Shown here piece by piece: positions 1-9,060 of a stretch of DNA of 64,000 nt. A model generated the notes under the pieces. It was given only the letters and a program-made list of their open reading frames with translations, did no database searches and had not been told where the DNA came from. Origin of the DNA: Candidatus Gastranaerophilales bacterium (lineage in GTDB: Bacteria; Cyanobacteriota; Vampirovibrionia; Gastranaerophilales; Gastranaerophilaceae). The first letter of the stretch is position 1. Every line of letters starts with the position of its first letter. Location of the stretch: positions 1 to 64,000 of the forward strand of contig CALUPH010000009.1 of the NCBI GenBank assembly GCA_944322615.1. Direction: 5' to 3'. The position numbers and the translations under genes are program-made.

Positions 1-2
1 CT

Positions 3-683
3 TCTTCTAAATCCAGAGCTAAGTTTCGACCTGTGATTGTTTCTGACCTGGAAACAAATTTTGATGTGTATAAAAGATTACATCCTCGTTTTATTGTTAA
101 TGCAGGATTTTTTGATCCTAAAAATCAGAAAACGGTTTCTTATGTTACTATAGACGGACAAGTTGTTCTGGATCCTAAACAAAATGAAAGTCTTATGGGT
201 AATGCTGCGTTAAAGCCTTATCTTCCAAAAATTTTGAACCGTTCTGAATTTAGAATTTTAGAGGATGATAAAGGTAAAATATTGTATGATATTTCTGCTC
301 ATAATGATGTTGTTCCGGAAGGGTATAAAATTAAACATTCGATACAAGCCGGTCCAATGTTAGTTCCTTCTTTAAAACTTGAAGAAGAATTTTTTGTCTT
401 AAAAAGAAACGGAAAGATTATTAGTGAGTCGGCTTCTTCTCTTCATAAATATGCACGAACAGCAATTGGTATTAAAAACAATCGTGTATTTATAATTATT
501 GCAACTAACGATGCACCAATGACATTAGAAGAATTAGCTAACTTCGCTCGTAATATGGAATTAGAAAAAGCTATGGCTTTTGATGGTGGTGGTTCTACTT
601 CTTTTGATTCTCAAGAGTTACATATTATTTCCGAAAAGGATAATCAAGCCAGAAAATTGAAATCATTCCTTATGTTAAAGTGA
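3..683 (+). CDS. Phosphodiester glycosidase (NAGPA/DUF2233 family), 5'-truncated by window edge
   Basis: The frame is open to the left edge: codons before the GTG at 33 read SKSRAKFRP, so the real start lies outside the window and the GTG is probably internal. The visible part carries NAGFFDP early and DGGGSTSF near the C-terminus, the two hallmark motifs of the NAGPA/DUF2233 family. Members cleave sugar-1-phosphodiester bonds; bacterial ones are mostly exported envelope proteins of unknown substrate. Any signal peptide would be in the missing part. The gene converges on aroQ and their 3' ends overlap by 9 bases. Confidence 0.8.
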   Translation, partial: SSKSRAKFRPVIVSDLETNFDVYKRLHPRFIVNAGFFDPKNQKTVSYVTIDGQVVLDPKQNESLMGNAALKPYLPKILNRSEFRILEDDKGKILYDISAHNDVVPEGYKIKHSIQAGPMLVPSLKLEEEFFVLKRNGKIISESASSLHKYARTAIGIKNNRVFIIIATNDAPMTLEELANFARNMELEKAMAFDGGGSTSFDSQELHIISEKDNQARKLKSFLMLK

Positions 684-1112
684 TTTTAAGTGGTCAGAAA
701 TAGCTATTAAACCGAGTTTATAACTGTTTATTCCAAATCCAGTTATTTGTCCAATGCAAGCTGGGGCGGTTAATGATGTTTTTCTGAATTCTTCTCTTGT
801 ATGGATATTTGATATGTGTATTTCAACTGTTGGAATTGAAACTGCTAAAATCGCATCTCTTATCGCAACACTTGTATGTGTATATGCTGCCGGATTCATA
901 ACTATACCATCAAAAATATTCTTTGCTTCTTGAATTTTATTTACTAACTCACCTTCAATATTGCTTTGGTAGAATTCCACTTCTATATTATGTTTTTTTG
1001 CTTCTTCTTTTATGAATATTTCTATATCTTTCAATGTTTGAGTACCGTATTTATCGGGTTCTCTTGTTCCTAATAAATTTAAATTTGGTCCATTTAAAAA
1101 TAATATTTTCAT
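675..1112 (-). CDS. aroQ: Type II 3-dehydroquinate dehydratase
   Basis: This 145-residue protein has the usual length of the class II enzyme, which removes water from 3-dehydroquinate in the shikimate pathway and works as a cytoplasmic dodecamer. Recognisable motifs are [18 protein letters not shown] at the N-terminus (with the catalytic Tyr in the flexible lid), the [15 protein letters not shown] segment, and [12 protein letters not shown] carrying the catalytic His. It is the last gene of a minus-strand run manC-dxr-aroQ and overlaps the end of dxr by 4 bases (1109-1112), which suggests translational coupling. Confidence 0.97.
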   Translation of the reverse strand: MKILFLNGPNLNLLGTREPDKYGTQTLKDIEIFIKEEAKKHNIEVEFYQSNIEGELVNKIQEAKNIFDGIVMNPAAYTHTSVAIRDAILAVSIPTVEIHISNIHTREEFRKTSLTAPACIGQITGFGINSYKLGLIAISDHLKSL

Positions 1113-2269
1113 TGATTTTCCTCGTATTTTTTTATTATTTTTTTTGTTAATTCTCTTACTTTTTCGTCTTCTTCTAATATTTGATCAAGAGTTGGATTAT
1201 CAATTGATTTATAATCATCAAAAATAGATTTTGTAATTTTGTATATATCTAAGTATTTTATTTTTTTATCTAAAAATGCAAATACAGCTTCTTCATTTGC
1301 AGCATTCATACAAACAGGATATGTTCCGCCTAATTTTCCTGCTTTAAAAGCAAGGGATAATGATGGAAATTTTTCATAATCTGGTTCATAAAATTCCAAT
1401 TTAGCAGCTTTAATGAAATCAAAGCTTTCTGTTTCTATACCTTCAACTCTATCAGGATATGTAAGTGCATATTGTATCGGAATATGCATACTTGGTATGC
1501 CAATTTGGGCTATTATACTTCCGTCTACGAATTCTACAGCGCTATGCACATAACTTTGCGGATGTATGACCACTTTTATATCTTCATAATCAAAATTAAA
1601 AAGATGGTGGGCTTCTATTACTTCAAGTCCTTTATTCATTAATGTTGCAGAGTCAACTGTTATTTTCTTCCCCATATTCCATCTTGGGTGTGCTAATGCT
1701 TTATCTAAATTGGCATTTTGTAATTCTTCTTTGTTTGATGTTCTGAATGGACCGCCGGATGCTGTTATAATTAATTTTTTGACGTTCTTACCGCCGTTTA
1801 TACATTGGAATATTGCCGAATGTTCACTATCTACAGGTAATATTTGAACATTATTTTCTCTTGCCAATTTCATTACTATATCACCTGCCATAACTAATGT
1901 TTCCTTGTTTGCAAGTGCTATATTTTTCTTTTTCTTTATTGCTTCTATTGTAGGCTTTAATCCGATTTTTCCTGATACTGCAACTAATAAAGTATCTATC
2001 TCATTTAAAGTTGCCAGTTCTATTAAACCTTCATTCCCATATAGTATATTTATATTTGGGAATTCTTTTTTTAATTCAATTGTGTCAGTTTCGTTTTTTA
2101 CTGACACATACTTTGGTGAGAATTTTCTTATTTGTTCTTTCAATAGATGGATATTGTTTCCAGCAGAAAGTGCTATAATTTCGAATTTTTCAGATAGTTT
2201 TTCTGTAACTTCTAAAGCTTGTGTTCCAATTGAACCTGTTGAACCTAAAATTGCAATTTTTTTTCTCAT
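1109..2269 (-). CDS. dxr: 1-deoxy-D-xylulose 5-phosphate reductoisomerase
   Basis: Second enzyme of the MEP isoprenoid pathway, converting DXP to MEP with NADPH. The N-terminal dinucleotide motif ILGSTGSIG follows directly after the start, and the middle holds [25 protein letters not shown] and [10 protein letters not shown], which contain the metal- and substrate-binding residues. I chose the ATG at 2269, one base after the manC stop, because the Rossmann motif then sits at the usual distance from the start; an ATG at 2284 would add five residues and overlap manC by 14 bases. A MEP pathway fits a cyanobacterial-lineage organism. Confidence 0.95.
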   Translation of the reverse strand: MRKKIAILGSTGSIGTQALEVTEKLSEKFEIIALSAGNNIHLLKEQIRKFSPKYVSVKNETDTIELKKEFPNINILYGNEGLIELATLNEIDTLLVAVSGKIGLKPTIEAIKKKKNIALANKETLVMAGDIVMKLARENNVQILPVDSEHSAIFQCINGGKNVKKLIITASGGPFRTSNKEELQNANLDKALAHPRWNMGKKITVDSATLMNKGLEVIEAHHLFNFDYEDIKVVIHPQSYVHSAVEFVDGSIIAQIGIPSMHIPIQYALTYPDRVEGIETESFDFIKAAKLEFYEPDYEKFPSLSLAFKAGKLGGTYPVCMNAANEEAVFAFLDKKIKYLDIYKITKSIFDDYKSIDNPTLDQILEEDEKVRELTKKIIKKYEENQ

Positions 2270-2270
2270 T

Positions 2271-3716
2271 TTATGCTCTGCCATATATGTCTTCTAATCG
2301 TTCTATGTCATTTTCGTCCAAAATGTCACCTTGCTGAATTTCTAATACTTTTAATTGTTCAGTGCCAAAGTTTTGCAATGAATGTATTTCTTCAATCGCA
2401 ATATCAATACTTTCACCTGCTTGAAGTTTTACAAATTCTTTCCCTTTAAGTATTGTTGCTTCTCCTTCAAGAATAATCCAGTGTTCACTTCTGTGATGAT
2501 GAAGCTGTACACTTAATTTTGCATTAGGATTTACCGTTATACATTTTGTTAAAAATCCATTACCGTTTTCTAATACTGTATAATAACCCCAAGGTCTATA
2601 AACAGTTTTATGAATTTCTTTTTTTGAAGAATTCTTTCCGTTTAATTTTTTATATATATTTTTGATTCCGCCAAGACTTGATTTATCACTAACTAAAATG
2701 GCATCTTCTGTTTCTACTACAAATGTGTCTTTTAAACCTAATGTTGCTACAATCTTTGATGTGGCAAAAACCATTGAGTCTTTAGAATCAATATCTATAA
2801 CTTTTCCTGATAGGTAGTTTCCGTTTTCATCTTTTTGTGAAATTTCGTATATTGCATTCCAACTTCCTATATCTTTCCACTCTGTATTTAATGGTATTGT
2901 TACTAACTTTTTACTTTTTTCCATTAATGCATAGTCTATTGATATATCTATAATTTGTTCATAATCATTTAATGGTATTGATGGAATTGTATTTTCTATA
3001 TTTTTATTTTGAATATTCTTATATATTTCAGGTGAATGTTTCTTTAATTCTGAAAAGAATGTTTCAGTATTAAACATATAAATACCTGAATTTACAAAAA
3101 ACCTGCCTTTTAAATTTTCTTGTTGTTCTTTACTGGTTGGTTTTTCTATGAACTTTATGGCTTTTAATGCTGTTGGCTCAATTTCTGAAATTTGTGCATT
3201 TTTTCTTGTTTTTATATATCCAAAATTTGGATTTATTTCAGTTGTTTCTGTTCCAAAAGAAACAATATAGCCTGCTTTTGCTAAATTAATACCCTTTTCT
3301 ATAAGTATAGAAAATTGTTCTCTGTCTGTTATTAGTTGATCTGATGGTACTGTAAGTATTATTGGTGGCTCTGCAGAATAATTTAGTTTATCTTTTATAT
3401 ATTTTACGGCTATTGTCATAGCTGGTGCCGTATTTCTAAAAATAGGTTCTGTAATTATATTGTATTCTTTATTTCTGCAAAATTTATTTTGCAATACTTT
3501 TAATTGTTCTTTTATTGCTGAAGCATATTTTACATTTGTTGTTGTAATGATATTTTTATCGTCAACTATATTTGCTATATTTAAAAATGTTTTTTGAAAA
3601 AGAGTGTATTCTTCATCAAGTTTAAACATTTGTTTGGGAAACATTTCTCTCGACACAGGCCATAGTCTGCTTCCTGAGCCGCCTGCCAAAATTATACAAT
3701 ACACAGATGCTACCAT
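2271..3716 (-). CDS. manC: Mannose-1-phosphate guanylyltransferase / mannose-6-phosphate isomerase
   Basis: A 481-residue bifunctional type II enzyme that makes GDP-mannose. The N-terminal nucleotidyltransferase domain starts with IILAGGSGSRLWPVSREMFPKQ and has the IEKPT motif; the C-terminal cupin domain (about residues 370-480) has QLHHHRSEHWIILEGEA, the metal-binding isomerase signature. A strong Shine-Dalgarno (AGAGGAG, complement of 3719-3726) precedes the ATG and a TATAAT box lies at 3745-3740, so this gene probably heads the manC-dxr-aroQ transcript. GDP-mannose would feed surface polysaccharide together with the phosphomannomutase at 53678. Confidence 0.95.
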   Translation of the reverse strand: MVASVYCIILAGGSGSRLWPVSREMFPKQMFKLDEEYTLFQKTFLNIANIVDDKNIITTTNVKYASAIKEQLKVLQNKFCRNKEYNIITEPIFRNTAPAMTIAVKYIKDKLNYSAEPPIILTVPSDQLITDREQFSILIEKGINLAKAGYIVSFGTETTEINPNFGYIKTRKNAQISEIEPTALKAIKFIEKPTSKEQQENLKGRFFVNSGIYMFNTETFFSELKKHSPEIYKNIQNKNIENTIPSIPLNDYEQIIDISIDYALMEKSKKLVTIPLNTEWKDIGSWNAIYEISQKDENGNYLSGKVIDIDSKDSMVFATSKIVATLGLKDTFVVETEDAILVSDKSSLGGIKNIYKKLNGKNSSKKEIHKTVYRPWGYYTVLENGNGFLTKCITVNPNAKLSVQLHHHRSEHWIILEGEATILKGKEFVKLQAGESIDIAIEEIHSLQNFGTEQLKVLEIQQGDILDENDIERLEDIYGRA

Positions 3717-3739
3717 AACTCTCCTCTATATAGTTATTT

Positions 3740-3745
3740 ATTATA
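3740..3745 (-). promoter_or_regulatory. -10 box of manC
   Basis: The minus strand reads TATAAT at 3745-3740, 23 bases before the ATG of manC, with a strong ribosome binding site in between. No clear -35 hexamer is seen at the expected distance. Confidence 0.55.
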
Positions 3746-3803
3746 CAATAAATACTTAAAATGTTGAAATTATTAATATCTTTTCTTATTTGTATTCTAA
3801 TCG

Positions 3804-3809
3804 TATAAT
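3804..3809 (+). promoter_or_regulatory. -10 box implying a leaderless anmK mRNA
   Basis: A perfect TATAAT ends 7 bases before the ATG at 3817. A start site at the normal distance would fall on or next to the A of the start codon, and there is no Shine-Dalgarno. The -35 region is weak. Confidence 0.55.
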
Positions 3810-3816
3810 CAATTGT

Positions 3817-4944
3817 ATGAAAAATTTTAAAACGATAGTTTCATTAATGTCCGGTACTTCTATAGATTCAATTGATGCTTGTCTTTTGAAAATTTTTGAT
3901 GATTTATCTTTTGAAATTATTGATAGTTATTCTTTAGATTATCCTGTTGAAATCAAAAAGAAAATTCTTTCTTTGGCAAATGATATTGGAAGTATAAAAG
4001 ATGTATGTTTTATCAACTTTGTTATCGGTGAATTGTTTGCGAAAACTGTAAATAATTTATTAAAAAAAGCAAGGATTAACTCTTGTGATGTTGATTTCAT
4101 TTCATCCCATGGGCAGACTATCTATCATATTCCATTTGAACAAAATATTAGTGATGTTTCTACAAAAAGTACCTTACAGATTGGTGACATTTCTGTAATT
4201 TCACATAAAACCGGCATAATGACTGTTGGAGATTTCAGAACAAAAGATATGGCAGCAGGTGGTCAGGGGGCTCCATTGGTTCCATTTGCTGACAAAATTT
4301 TATTTGGATTAGATAAAAACAGGTTAATTCAAAATATTGGCGGTATTTCAAATGTAACTGTTCTATCAAAAAATTGTGATATTTTTGCTTTCGACAATGG
4401 TCCGGGTAATATGTTAATAGACTATTTTATGAGAAAATTATATGATTTGCCGTTTGATAAAGATGGTGAAATTGCTTTAAAAGGTAACATTGATGAAATT
4501 TGGCTTAAAGAATTATTATCCGAAAAGTATTATTCTTTAATACCGCCTAAAACTACAGGGCGTGAACTATTTAATAATGAGTATGCAGAAAAAATATATA
4601 AATCTGCACCAAAGAAAAAAGAAGATATTATTGCAACTCTTACGGCTTTAACTGCAAAAGTTATTACTGATTCATATATTAATTTTATTTTGCCTAAAAC
4701 TAATATTGATGAAGTCGTTCTTGGTGGTGGCGGTGCTTATAATAAAACTTTGTTATTGAATATGAAAAATTACATTCCTGATTTGATAATAAAAACACAT
4801 GAAGACTTTGGAATTCCTAATAAATTAAAAGAAGCGGTTGCTTTTGCTTATCTGGGATATTTCACCTTGCAAAAACAACCGAATAATGTTCCATCTTGTA
4901 CCGGGGCTGATACTAATGTAGTTATGGGAAAAATTTCATATTAG
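3817..4944 (+). CDS. anmK: Anhydro-N-acetylmuramic acid kinase
   Basis: Phosphorylates and opens 1,6-anhydro-MurNAc released during peptidoglycan turnover, giving MurNAc-6-phosphate for recycling. Family motifs are clear: SLMSGTSIDSID (ATP loop), SSHGQTIYH, GDFRTKDMAAGGQGAPLVPF and NIGGISNVT, plus FDNGPGNMLID. With the ATG at 3817 the protein has 375 residues, close to the family length; a TTG frame extension to 3790 would place the TATAAT box inside the gene and is rejected. It is divergent from manC. Confidence 0.95.
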   Translation: MKNFKTIVSLMSGTSIDSIDACLLKIFDDLSFEIIDSYSLDYPVEIKKKILSLANDIGSIKDVCFINFVIGELFAKTVNNLLKKARINSCDVDFISSHGQTIYHIPFEQNISDVSTKSTLQIGDISVISHKTGIMTVGDFRTKDMAAGGQGAPLVPFADKILFGLDKNRLIQNIGGISNVTVLSKNCDIFAFDNGPGNMLIDYFMRKLYDLPFDKDGEIALKGNIDEIWLKELLSEKYYSLIPPKTTGRELFNNEYAEKIYKSAPKKKEDIIATLTALTAKVITDSYINFILPKTNIDEVVLGGGGAYNKTLLLNMKNYIPDLIIKTHEDFGIPNKLKEAVAFAYLGYFTLQKQPNNVPSCTGADTNVVMGKISY

Positions 4945-4973
4945 AATTTATTATTTTTAAGTATAAATTCTAT

Positions 4974-5771
4974 CTATTGCATTATATTATCAAGCCCATA
5001 TATAAATTCGTTATTGTCATTGATATATTTAACAGCAAGCAATACTCCTGCCATATAACAAGAACGCTCCATTGTATGATGTGCCAGTTTTAGTATTTGA
5101 CCTGATGAGCCAAATATTACTTCTTGAGAAGCAATATATCCCGGCATTCTTACTGAGTGAATATGAATATTTGCTTCAGAGTTTCCACCTCTTGAGCCTT
5201 TTATTAATTCTGTTTCAGGGCAATTGCCAAATGTAAAATCAGAATTTACTTCAGCCATAAGTTGCGCTGTTTTTATTGCTGTACCTGATGGGGCATCTTT
5301 CTTTTGATTGTGATGTAATTCAATTATTTCAGCGTTATTAAAATATTTTGCTGCTTGCTTTGCAAACATCATTAGTAATACAGCACCTGTTGAAAAATTT
5401 GGTGCGATTAAACATCCTGTTTTATTTTCTTTTGTTAATTTCTCTATTTCTTTTAATTGATTCTCTTTTAACCCAGTTGTTCCGATTACTGATTTTACTT
5501 GATGTTTTATATATGTACATACGTGTTCATATATTCCGGATGGTTGAGTAAAATCAACAATTACATCGGGTTTCTTTGTTTCTATGGCTTTTTCAATGTC
5601 TGTTTCTATTAAAATATTGCAAGCTTTTCCTGCTGCTGAAAGTCCTGCATCTGTTCCTTCCCCTACGATATCAACTGCCATTACAAGTGTTGTTGTATTA
5701 TCATTCATTACTGCTTTAACAACTTCTTTGCCCATTTTTCCGAGCGCACCTACTACACCAACTTTAATCAT
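4974..5771 (-). CDS. dapB: 4-hydroxy-tetrahydrodipicolinate reductase
   Basis: 265-residue NAD(P)H-dependent reductase of the lysine/diaminopimelate pathway. The N-terminus has the dinucleotide motif VGVVGALGKMGKEV; IGTTGL and APNFSTGAVLLM follow, and the catalytic segment ELHHNQKKDAPSGTA carries the conserved His-His and Lys. The ATG is preceded by AGAGAGGAAA, a good ribosome binding site. It stands alone between anmK (convergent) and a small plus-strand gene. Confidence 0.96.
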   Translation of the reverse strand: MIKVGVVGALGKMGKEVVKAVMNDNTTTLVMAVDIVGEGTDAGLSAAGKACNILIETDIEKAIETKKPDVIVDFTQPSGIYEHVCTYIKHQVKSVIGTTGLKENQLKEIEKLTKENKTGCLIAPNFSTGAVLLMMFAKQAAKYFNNAEIIELHHNQKKDAPSGTAIKTAQLMAEVNSDFTFGNCPETELIKGSRGGNSEANIHIHSVRMPGYIASQEVIFGSSGQILKLAHHTMERSCYMAGVLLAVKYINDNNEFIYGLDNIMQ

Positions 5772-5885
5772 TTTATTTCCTCTCTTTTTTCCTTTTTTAT
5801 AATAGCACGCTTTTTTATTTGTTAAAATAACTCCTTGTTTGTAATCGGAAAATATGTTAGGATTATTAAAAATACGAGGTGTAAA

Positions 5886-6113
5886 ATGACAAAAAATAAA
5901 AAACTTGCAACTTCCGATATATTTGAAAAAATAACAGCAGTTGGTATTAATTTATCTGTAATTGCCAGTATTGTTAAAATTCTTGATGTATCCATGAATG
6001 ACTCAACAAATTTCTCAAACGCTGATATTCATAATTTGGTAATAACTTTGAAGAAAATGTTAAATTTGGTTATCTCTGATTATTATGAAATAGAACAGTA
6101 TATAGATGCGTAA
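5886..6113 (+). CDS. Small protein of unknown function (75 aa)
   Basis: I do not recognise a family. The ATG at 5886 has GAGGTG four bases upstream and is preferred to a GTG-type extension reaching back to 5835. The protein starts with a lysine-rich stretch (MTKNKKLATSD) and is then predicted to be largely helical, ending in an acidic Tyr-rich tail (SDYYEIEQYIDA). It could be a small soluble helical bundle. It is followed after 62 bases by another small gene in the same direction. Confidence 0.6.
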   Translation: MTKNKKLATSDIFEKITAVGINLSVIASIVKILDVSMNDSTNFSNADIHNLVITLKKMLNLVISDYYEIEQYIDA

Positions 6114-6175
6114 AAATGTTGACCTTTTGATATGGATTTATTAATATTTATCTATATTGTTAGTTAGGAGATATT

Positions 6176-6430
6176 ATGCCACAGCCATTCTCATCAGGTC
6201 CAATGAAAAAAAGAACTTCGGTTTTAGTCTTTCTTAAAGGAACTACTGCACCTTTAGTTTTATATGTTGATAGTCCTATAGATGTTTATGAGGAATTAGC
6301 TCAAATATTAAAGCAAAATTCTCCTACTCCAAGATTAATAGAAAAAAATACAAACGGTCCTATTAGAAAAGTTTGTATTCTTTCTACTCAAATTTGTGCT
6401 GTTGCATTGCAAGATGAACAATATTTATAA
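6176..6430 (+). CDS. Small conserved-looking protein of unknown function (84 aa)
   Basis: A clear Shine-Dalgarno (TAGGAGA) precedes the ATG. The sequence begins MPQPFSSGPMKKRTSVLVFLKG and then alternates hydrophobic residues (LVLYVDS, KVCILSTQICAVALQ) around one helix (DVYEELAQILKQ), which looks like a small beta-rich fold. Its even composition and strong start suggest a real gene, but I cannot name a family. It converges on the dmeF-like gene with a zero-base gap (6430/6431). Confidence 0.65.
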   Translation: MPQPFSSGPMKKRTSVLVFLKGTTAPLVLYVDSPIDVYEELAQILKQNSPTPRLIEKNTNGPIRKVCILSTQICAVALQDEQYL

Positions 6431-7117
6431 TTATTTCATATCCAGTAGGATTTTTGTTGTGTCTTTTATTAGTCCTGCTGCCCATTTTAATATTAGAATA
6501 CCTCCAAGTATTCCTATTATTGAGTCGAGGCTTGTAATCTGAAAATATTTTCCTGCAAGCAGTGCTATAATCGCTAAAACGGATGTTAAAGCATCTGCCA
6601 ATATATGTAAGTATGCTGCCTTATAATTGTAGTCTTCATCTGTATGATTATGTTCTTTATTTTCTTCTTCTGTTTTTTCGTGGCAATGATTATGTTTGCT
6701 TTCCATTATAAAAATACATACTGTATTTACTATTAAACCTATAATTGCAACTAAGATTGCATCATCAAAATTAATTTTTAACGGATGTATAAATCTGTCT
6801 ATAGCTTCAACTATTATCCAAAATCCTGTTAAACCTAAGAAAATTGAACTTGTGTATCCCGCAAGTGTTCCTATTTTATCTGTTCCATTCTTAAATCTAT
6901 CTGAATTTGCCAGTTTTCTGGTTAATACATATGCCAAAAAGGTTAATGTTAGTGCAAGTGCATGTGTTCCCATATGGTAACCGTCTGCCAGTAATGCCAT
7001 TGAGTTTGTTATATATCCATATAAAATTTCGGCAAACATTGCTATAATCGTGAATATAATTACAATCAACGTTCTGTTTTCGTTTTCTTTACAGATTTCT
7101 TCTTTGTGTTCGTGCAT
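6431..7117 (-). CDS. dmeF: Cation diffusion facilitator, DmeF-like metal exporter
   Basis: A 228-residue inner-membrane CDF transporter with about six membrane segments, expected to export a divalent metal in exchange for protons. The paired metal-site motifs are DGYHMGTH in TM2 and HILADALT in TM5. Between TM4 and TM5 is a His-rich loop (KHNHCHEKTEEENKEHNH) typical of DmeF-type exporters. The C-terminal cytoplasmic domain of longer CDF proteins is absent. It lies 16 bases behind a MarR regulator, so the two form a metal-responsive operon. Whether the metal is Co, Ni or Zn cannot be told from sequence. Confidence 0.85.
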   Translation of the reverse strand: MHEHKEEICKENENRTLIVIIFTIIAMFAEILYGYITNSMALLADGYHMGTHALALTLTFLAYVLTRKLANSDRFKNGTDKIGTLAGYTSSIFLGLTGFWIIVEAIDRFIHPLKINFDDAILVAIIGLIVNTVCIFIMESKHNHCHEKTEEENKEHNHTDEDYNYKAAYLHILADALTSVLAIIALLAGKYFQITSLDSIIGILGGILILKWAAGLIKDTTKILLDMK

Positions 7118-7133
7118 ATATACCTCTATTTAA

Positions 7134-7580
7134 CTATAATCTTTCACTTAAATATTGATTGTAGTTCTCTAAAAATTCTTTTATAATCTTTAATTTTTTT
7201 TCTTCTATTTTGTTAAAGTAGTTTAAATCTCCTGAACAAAAAGAACTGTGTATTTTTTCGTGTTCATTAAATGCAATTTTACCTTGCTGAGTTAAATTGT
7301 AGTATATTTCTTTCTTGTTCGATTTATCGGTATATGTTTCTATAAAGCCTTTATTAATCAACTTTTTTATTATTTTACTTATACCGCCTCGCGTTATATT
7401 CAAAAGTTCTGATAATTTAGTTACATTTGCTCGCTCTATTGTGCCAATGTAATTGATGCAGTGCATTTCAGAAAAACTTAAATCCTTTACCAATTCGCCT
7501 GATTTTTCTTTCAAATGTTTATCTATTTGTTCTTGTTTTCTTGCTATATCTTTTATTAAGTCCAGAAGTTCTTCATTCAT
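7134..7580 (-). CDS. MarR-family regulator, possible zinc sensor
   Basis: 148 residues with a central winged helix-turn-helix (LSELLNITRGGISKIIKKLINKGFI, quoted in two parts: LSELLNITRG and GISKIIKKLI). His40, His107 and His111 match in position and spacing, as I remember them, three ligands of zinc site 1 in AdcR/ZitR, with an acidic residue beside His107. This makes metal sensing likely rather than phenolic-ligand sensing. The gene is immediately upstream of the dmeF-like exporter and downstream of two identical 20-base repeats that overlap its promoter, so autoregulation and control of dmeF are expected. Confidence 0.85.
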   Translation of the reverse strand: MNEELLDLIKDIARKQEQIDKHLKEKSGELVKDLSFSEMHCINYIGTIERANVTKLSELLNITRGGISKIIKKLINKGFIETYTDKSNKKEIYYNLTQQGKIAFNEHEKIHSSFCSGDLNYFNKIEEKKLKIIKEFLENYNQYLSERL

Positions 7581-7587
7581 AATAATA

Positions 7588-7607
7588 TTGTTTCCTTGTC
7601 AACAAAA
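7588..7607 (-). promoter_or_regulatory. Operator-like repeat, proximal copy
   Basis: First of two identical 20-base copies; on the minus strand it reads TTTTGTTGACAAGGAAACAA, with TTGTT and AACAA arms forming an imperfect palindrome. It lies between the predicted transcription start and the MarR ATG. Confidence 0.7.
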
Positions 7608-7609
7608 TT

Positions 7610-7638
7610 ATTATAACTCTGTTTTGTTTCCTTGTCAA
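7610..7638 (-). promoter_or_regulatory. Consensus sigma70 promoter of marR-dmeF
   Basis: The minus strand has TTGACA at 7638-7633, a 17-base spacer and TATAAT at 7615-7610, a perfect match to the consensus. The -35 hexamer is embedded in the distal operator-like repeat. Confidence 0.8.
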
Positions 7639-7643
7639 CAAAA
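7624..7643 (-). promoter_or_regulatory. Operator-like repeat, distal copy
   Basis: Second identical 20-base copy, exactly 36 bases from the first. It contains the -35 TTGACA of the marR promoter, so a bound repressor would exclude RNA polymerase. Confidence 0.7.
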
Positions 7644-7654
7644 AATAAGAAATG

Positions 7655-8329
7655 TTAAGTAGTTTTCATATCAATAAGAATTTTTACTGTATTTTTTATC
7701 AGTTTGAAAGCCCAAATTATAATCAAAATTGCGCCAATTATTCCTGTTAGTGCATCTAAGTGAATACAATTAAACATTTTTCCAAAGAAAAGTGCGAAAA
7801 TTGTTAGAATTGAAATTAAAACATCTGAAAGTATATGTAGGTATGCTGCAAGATAATTATAATCTTTATTTTTGTACTTTTTATGTTTATGTCGTTGGAA
7901 TTTACCTTCCATAATTGCAACACAAATAAAATTAATTATTAGTGCAAAAATTGCGGCATAGATTGCTTCTGTAAATTTAATTTGTTCCGGAAAAAGGAAT
8001 CTTTCTGCTGATTCTATAAATATATGAATACCTGCAAATGTTAACATTAATGCACTTGTGTATCCGGCTAAAACACCTATTTTATCTGTACCGTTCTCAA
8101 ATAACGGAGAATCTTTTAATTTTCTGGATATAACATAAACAATGTATGTAAGCCCAAGTGTTACAACGTGCATTCCCATGTGATAACCTTCTGCTAATAA
8201 TGACATTGATTGAGTTAAATAACCAAAAACAATTTCGCCTATCATTGCAAAAATAGTTAATAATACTATAATTAGAATATTTTTTTCTTTTCTTAATCTT
8301 ATAAGATATTCAAGTCTTTTTTCGTGCAT
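7655..8329 (-). CDS. Cation diffusion facilitator, paralogue of the DmeF-like exporter
   Basis: About 224 residues with the same layout as the gene at 6431: GYHMGMH in TM2, NGTDKIGVLAGYTSA, and HILSDVLIS in TM5. The loop before TM5 is shorter and has few histidines, so metal preference may differ. I chose the ATG at 8329, one base after the kdsB stop; a TTG at 8344 would overlap kdsB. It ends the accD-accA-prmA-kdsB run and is probably expressed with it, whereas the paralogue is under MarR control. A local duplication is the simplest origin. Confidence 0.85.
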   Translation of the reverse strand: MHEKRLEYLIRLRKEKNILIIVLLTIFAMIGEIVFGYLTQSMSLLAEGYHMGMHVVTLGLTYIVYVISRKLKDSPLFENGTDKIGVLAGYTSALMLTFAGIHIFIESAERFLFPEQIKFTEAIYAAIFALIINFICVAIMEGKFQRHKHKKYKNKDYNYLAAYLHILSDVLISILTIFALFFGKMFNCIHLDALTGIIGAILIIIWAFKLIKNTVKILIDMKTT

Positions 8330-8330
8330 T

Positions 8331-9059
8331 TTATTTGCTTTCAACTAATTTTTTAAATGCATTGAAGTCTTCTATTGTATCTATACCTATTGCATTGTAT
8401 TCAACAACTGAAGTTTTTATTTTCATACCGTTATATAAGGCTCTTAATTGTTCAAGACTTTCTGCTTGTTCTATTTCAGGTTGTGGAAATTTTGTCATTT
8501 TGAATAATGCTTCACGTTTATAGCCGTAAATTCCTATATGTTTATAAAATTTGGCTATTCCCATATTTCTTTCGTAAGGAATTTTTGAGCGTGAAAAATA
8601 CATTGCGTATCCGTTTATATCCTTTACGCATTTAACCATATTCGGATCATCTACATCTTCATTTTTTATTTCTGAAACAAGAGTAGATATATCTGCATTA
8701 TTATCTTCTTTCAACAGTTTTATCACTTCTTCAACGCAAGATGTATTTATCATAGGTTCATCACCTTGCAAATTTATTATGTATGAAAGTTCAGGATATT
8801 TTTCTGCTACTTCGACTATTCTGTCACTTCCGCATTTATGATGTTCTGATGTCATTTCTACATTTGCACCAAATGATTTTGCACAATCATATATTTCTTT
8901 ATTATCAGTAGCAATAATTACAATATCTGCAGATTTTACTTGAATGGCTTTCTCCCATACCCATTGGATTATCGGCTTATTACACACCTTTAATAAAGGC
9001 TTTCCTTGTAGTCTTTTTGAACCATATCTTGCAGGTATTATTATTGCTGTTTTTGACAT
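8331..9059 (-). CDS. kdsB: 3-deoxy-manno-octulosonate cytidylyltransferase
   Basis: Activates KDO as CMP-KDO for lipopolysaccharide core assembly. The N-terminus IIPARYGSKRLQGKPL is the nucleotide-binding signature and LQGDEPMI carries the metal-binding Asp. A strong Shine-Dalgarno (GGGAGGA) sits before the ATG at 9059, giving 242 residues; an upstream ATG at 9089 lies inside prmA and lacks this site. The gene starts one base after the prmA stop. Its presence is direct support for a diderm, LPS-type envelope. Confidence 0.95.
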   Translation of the reverse strand: MSKTAIIIPARYGSKRLQGKPLLKVCNKPIIQWVWEKAIQVKSADIVIIATDNKEIYDCAKSFGANVEMTSEHHKCGSDRIVEVAEKYPELSYIINLQGDEPMINTSCVEEVIKLLKEDNNADISTLVSEIKNEDVDDPNMVKCVKDINGYAMYFSRSKIPYERNMGIAKFYKHIGIYGYKREALFKMTKFPQPEIEQAESLEQLRALYNGMKIKTSVVEYNAIGIDTIEDFNAFKKLVESK

Positions 9060-9060
9060 A

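Noticed and set aside
1905-2297. Plus-strand open frame of 130 codons
   Set aside because: It lies wholly opposite dxr, is Phe/Ser-rich as expected for the antisense of Lys/Glu-rich genes, and has no convincing start.
7655-8329. Control of the second CDF gene by the twin operators
   Set aside because: The repeats lie downstream of its stop codon and upstream of marR, so they can only act on marR-dmeF.
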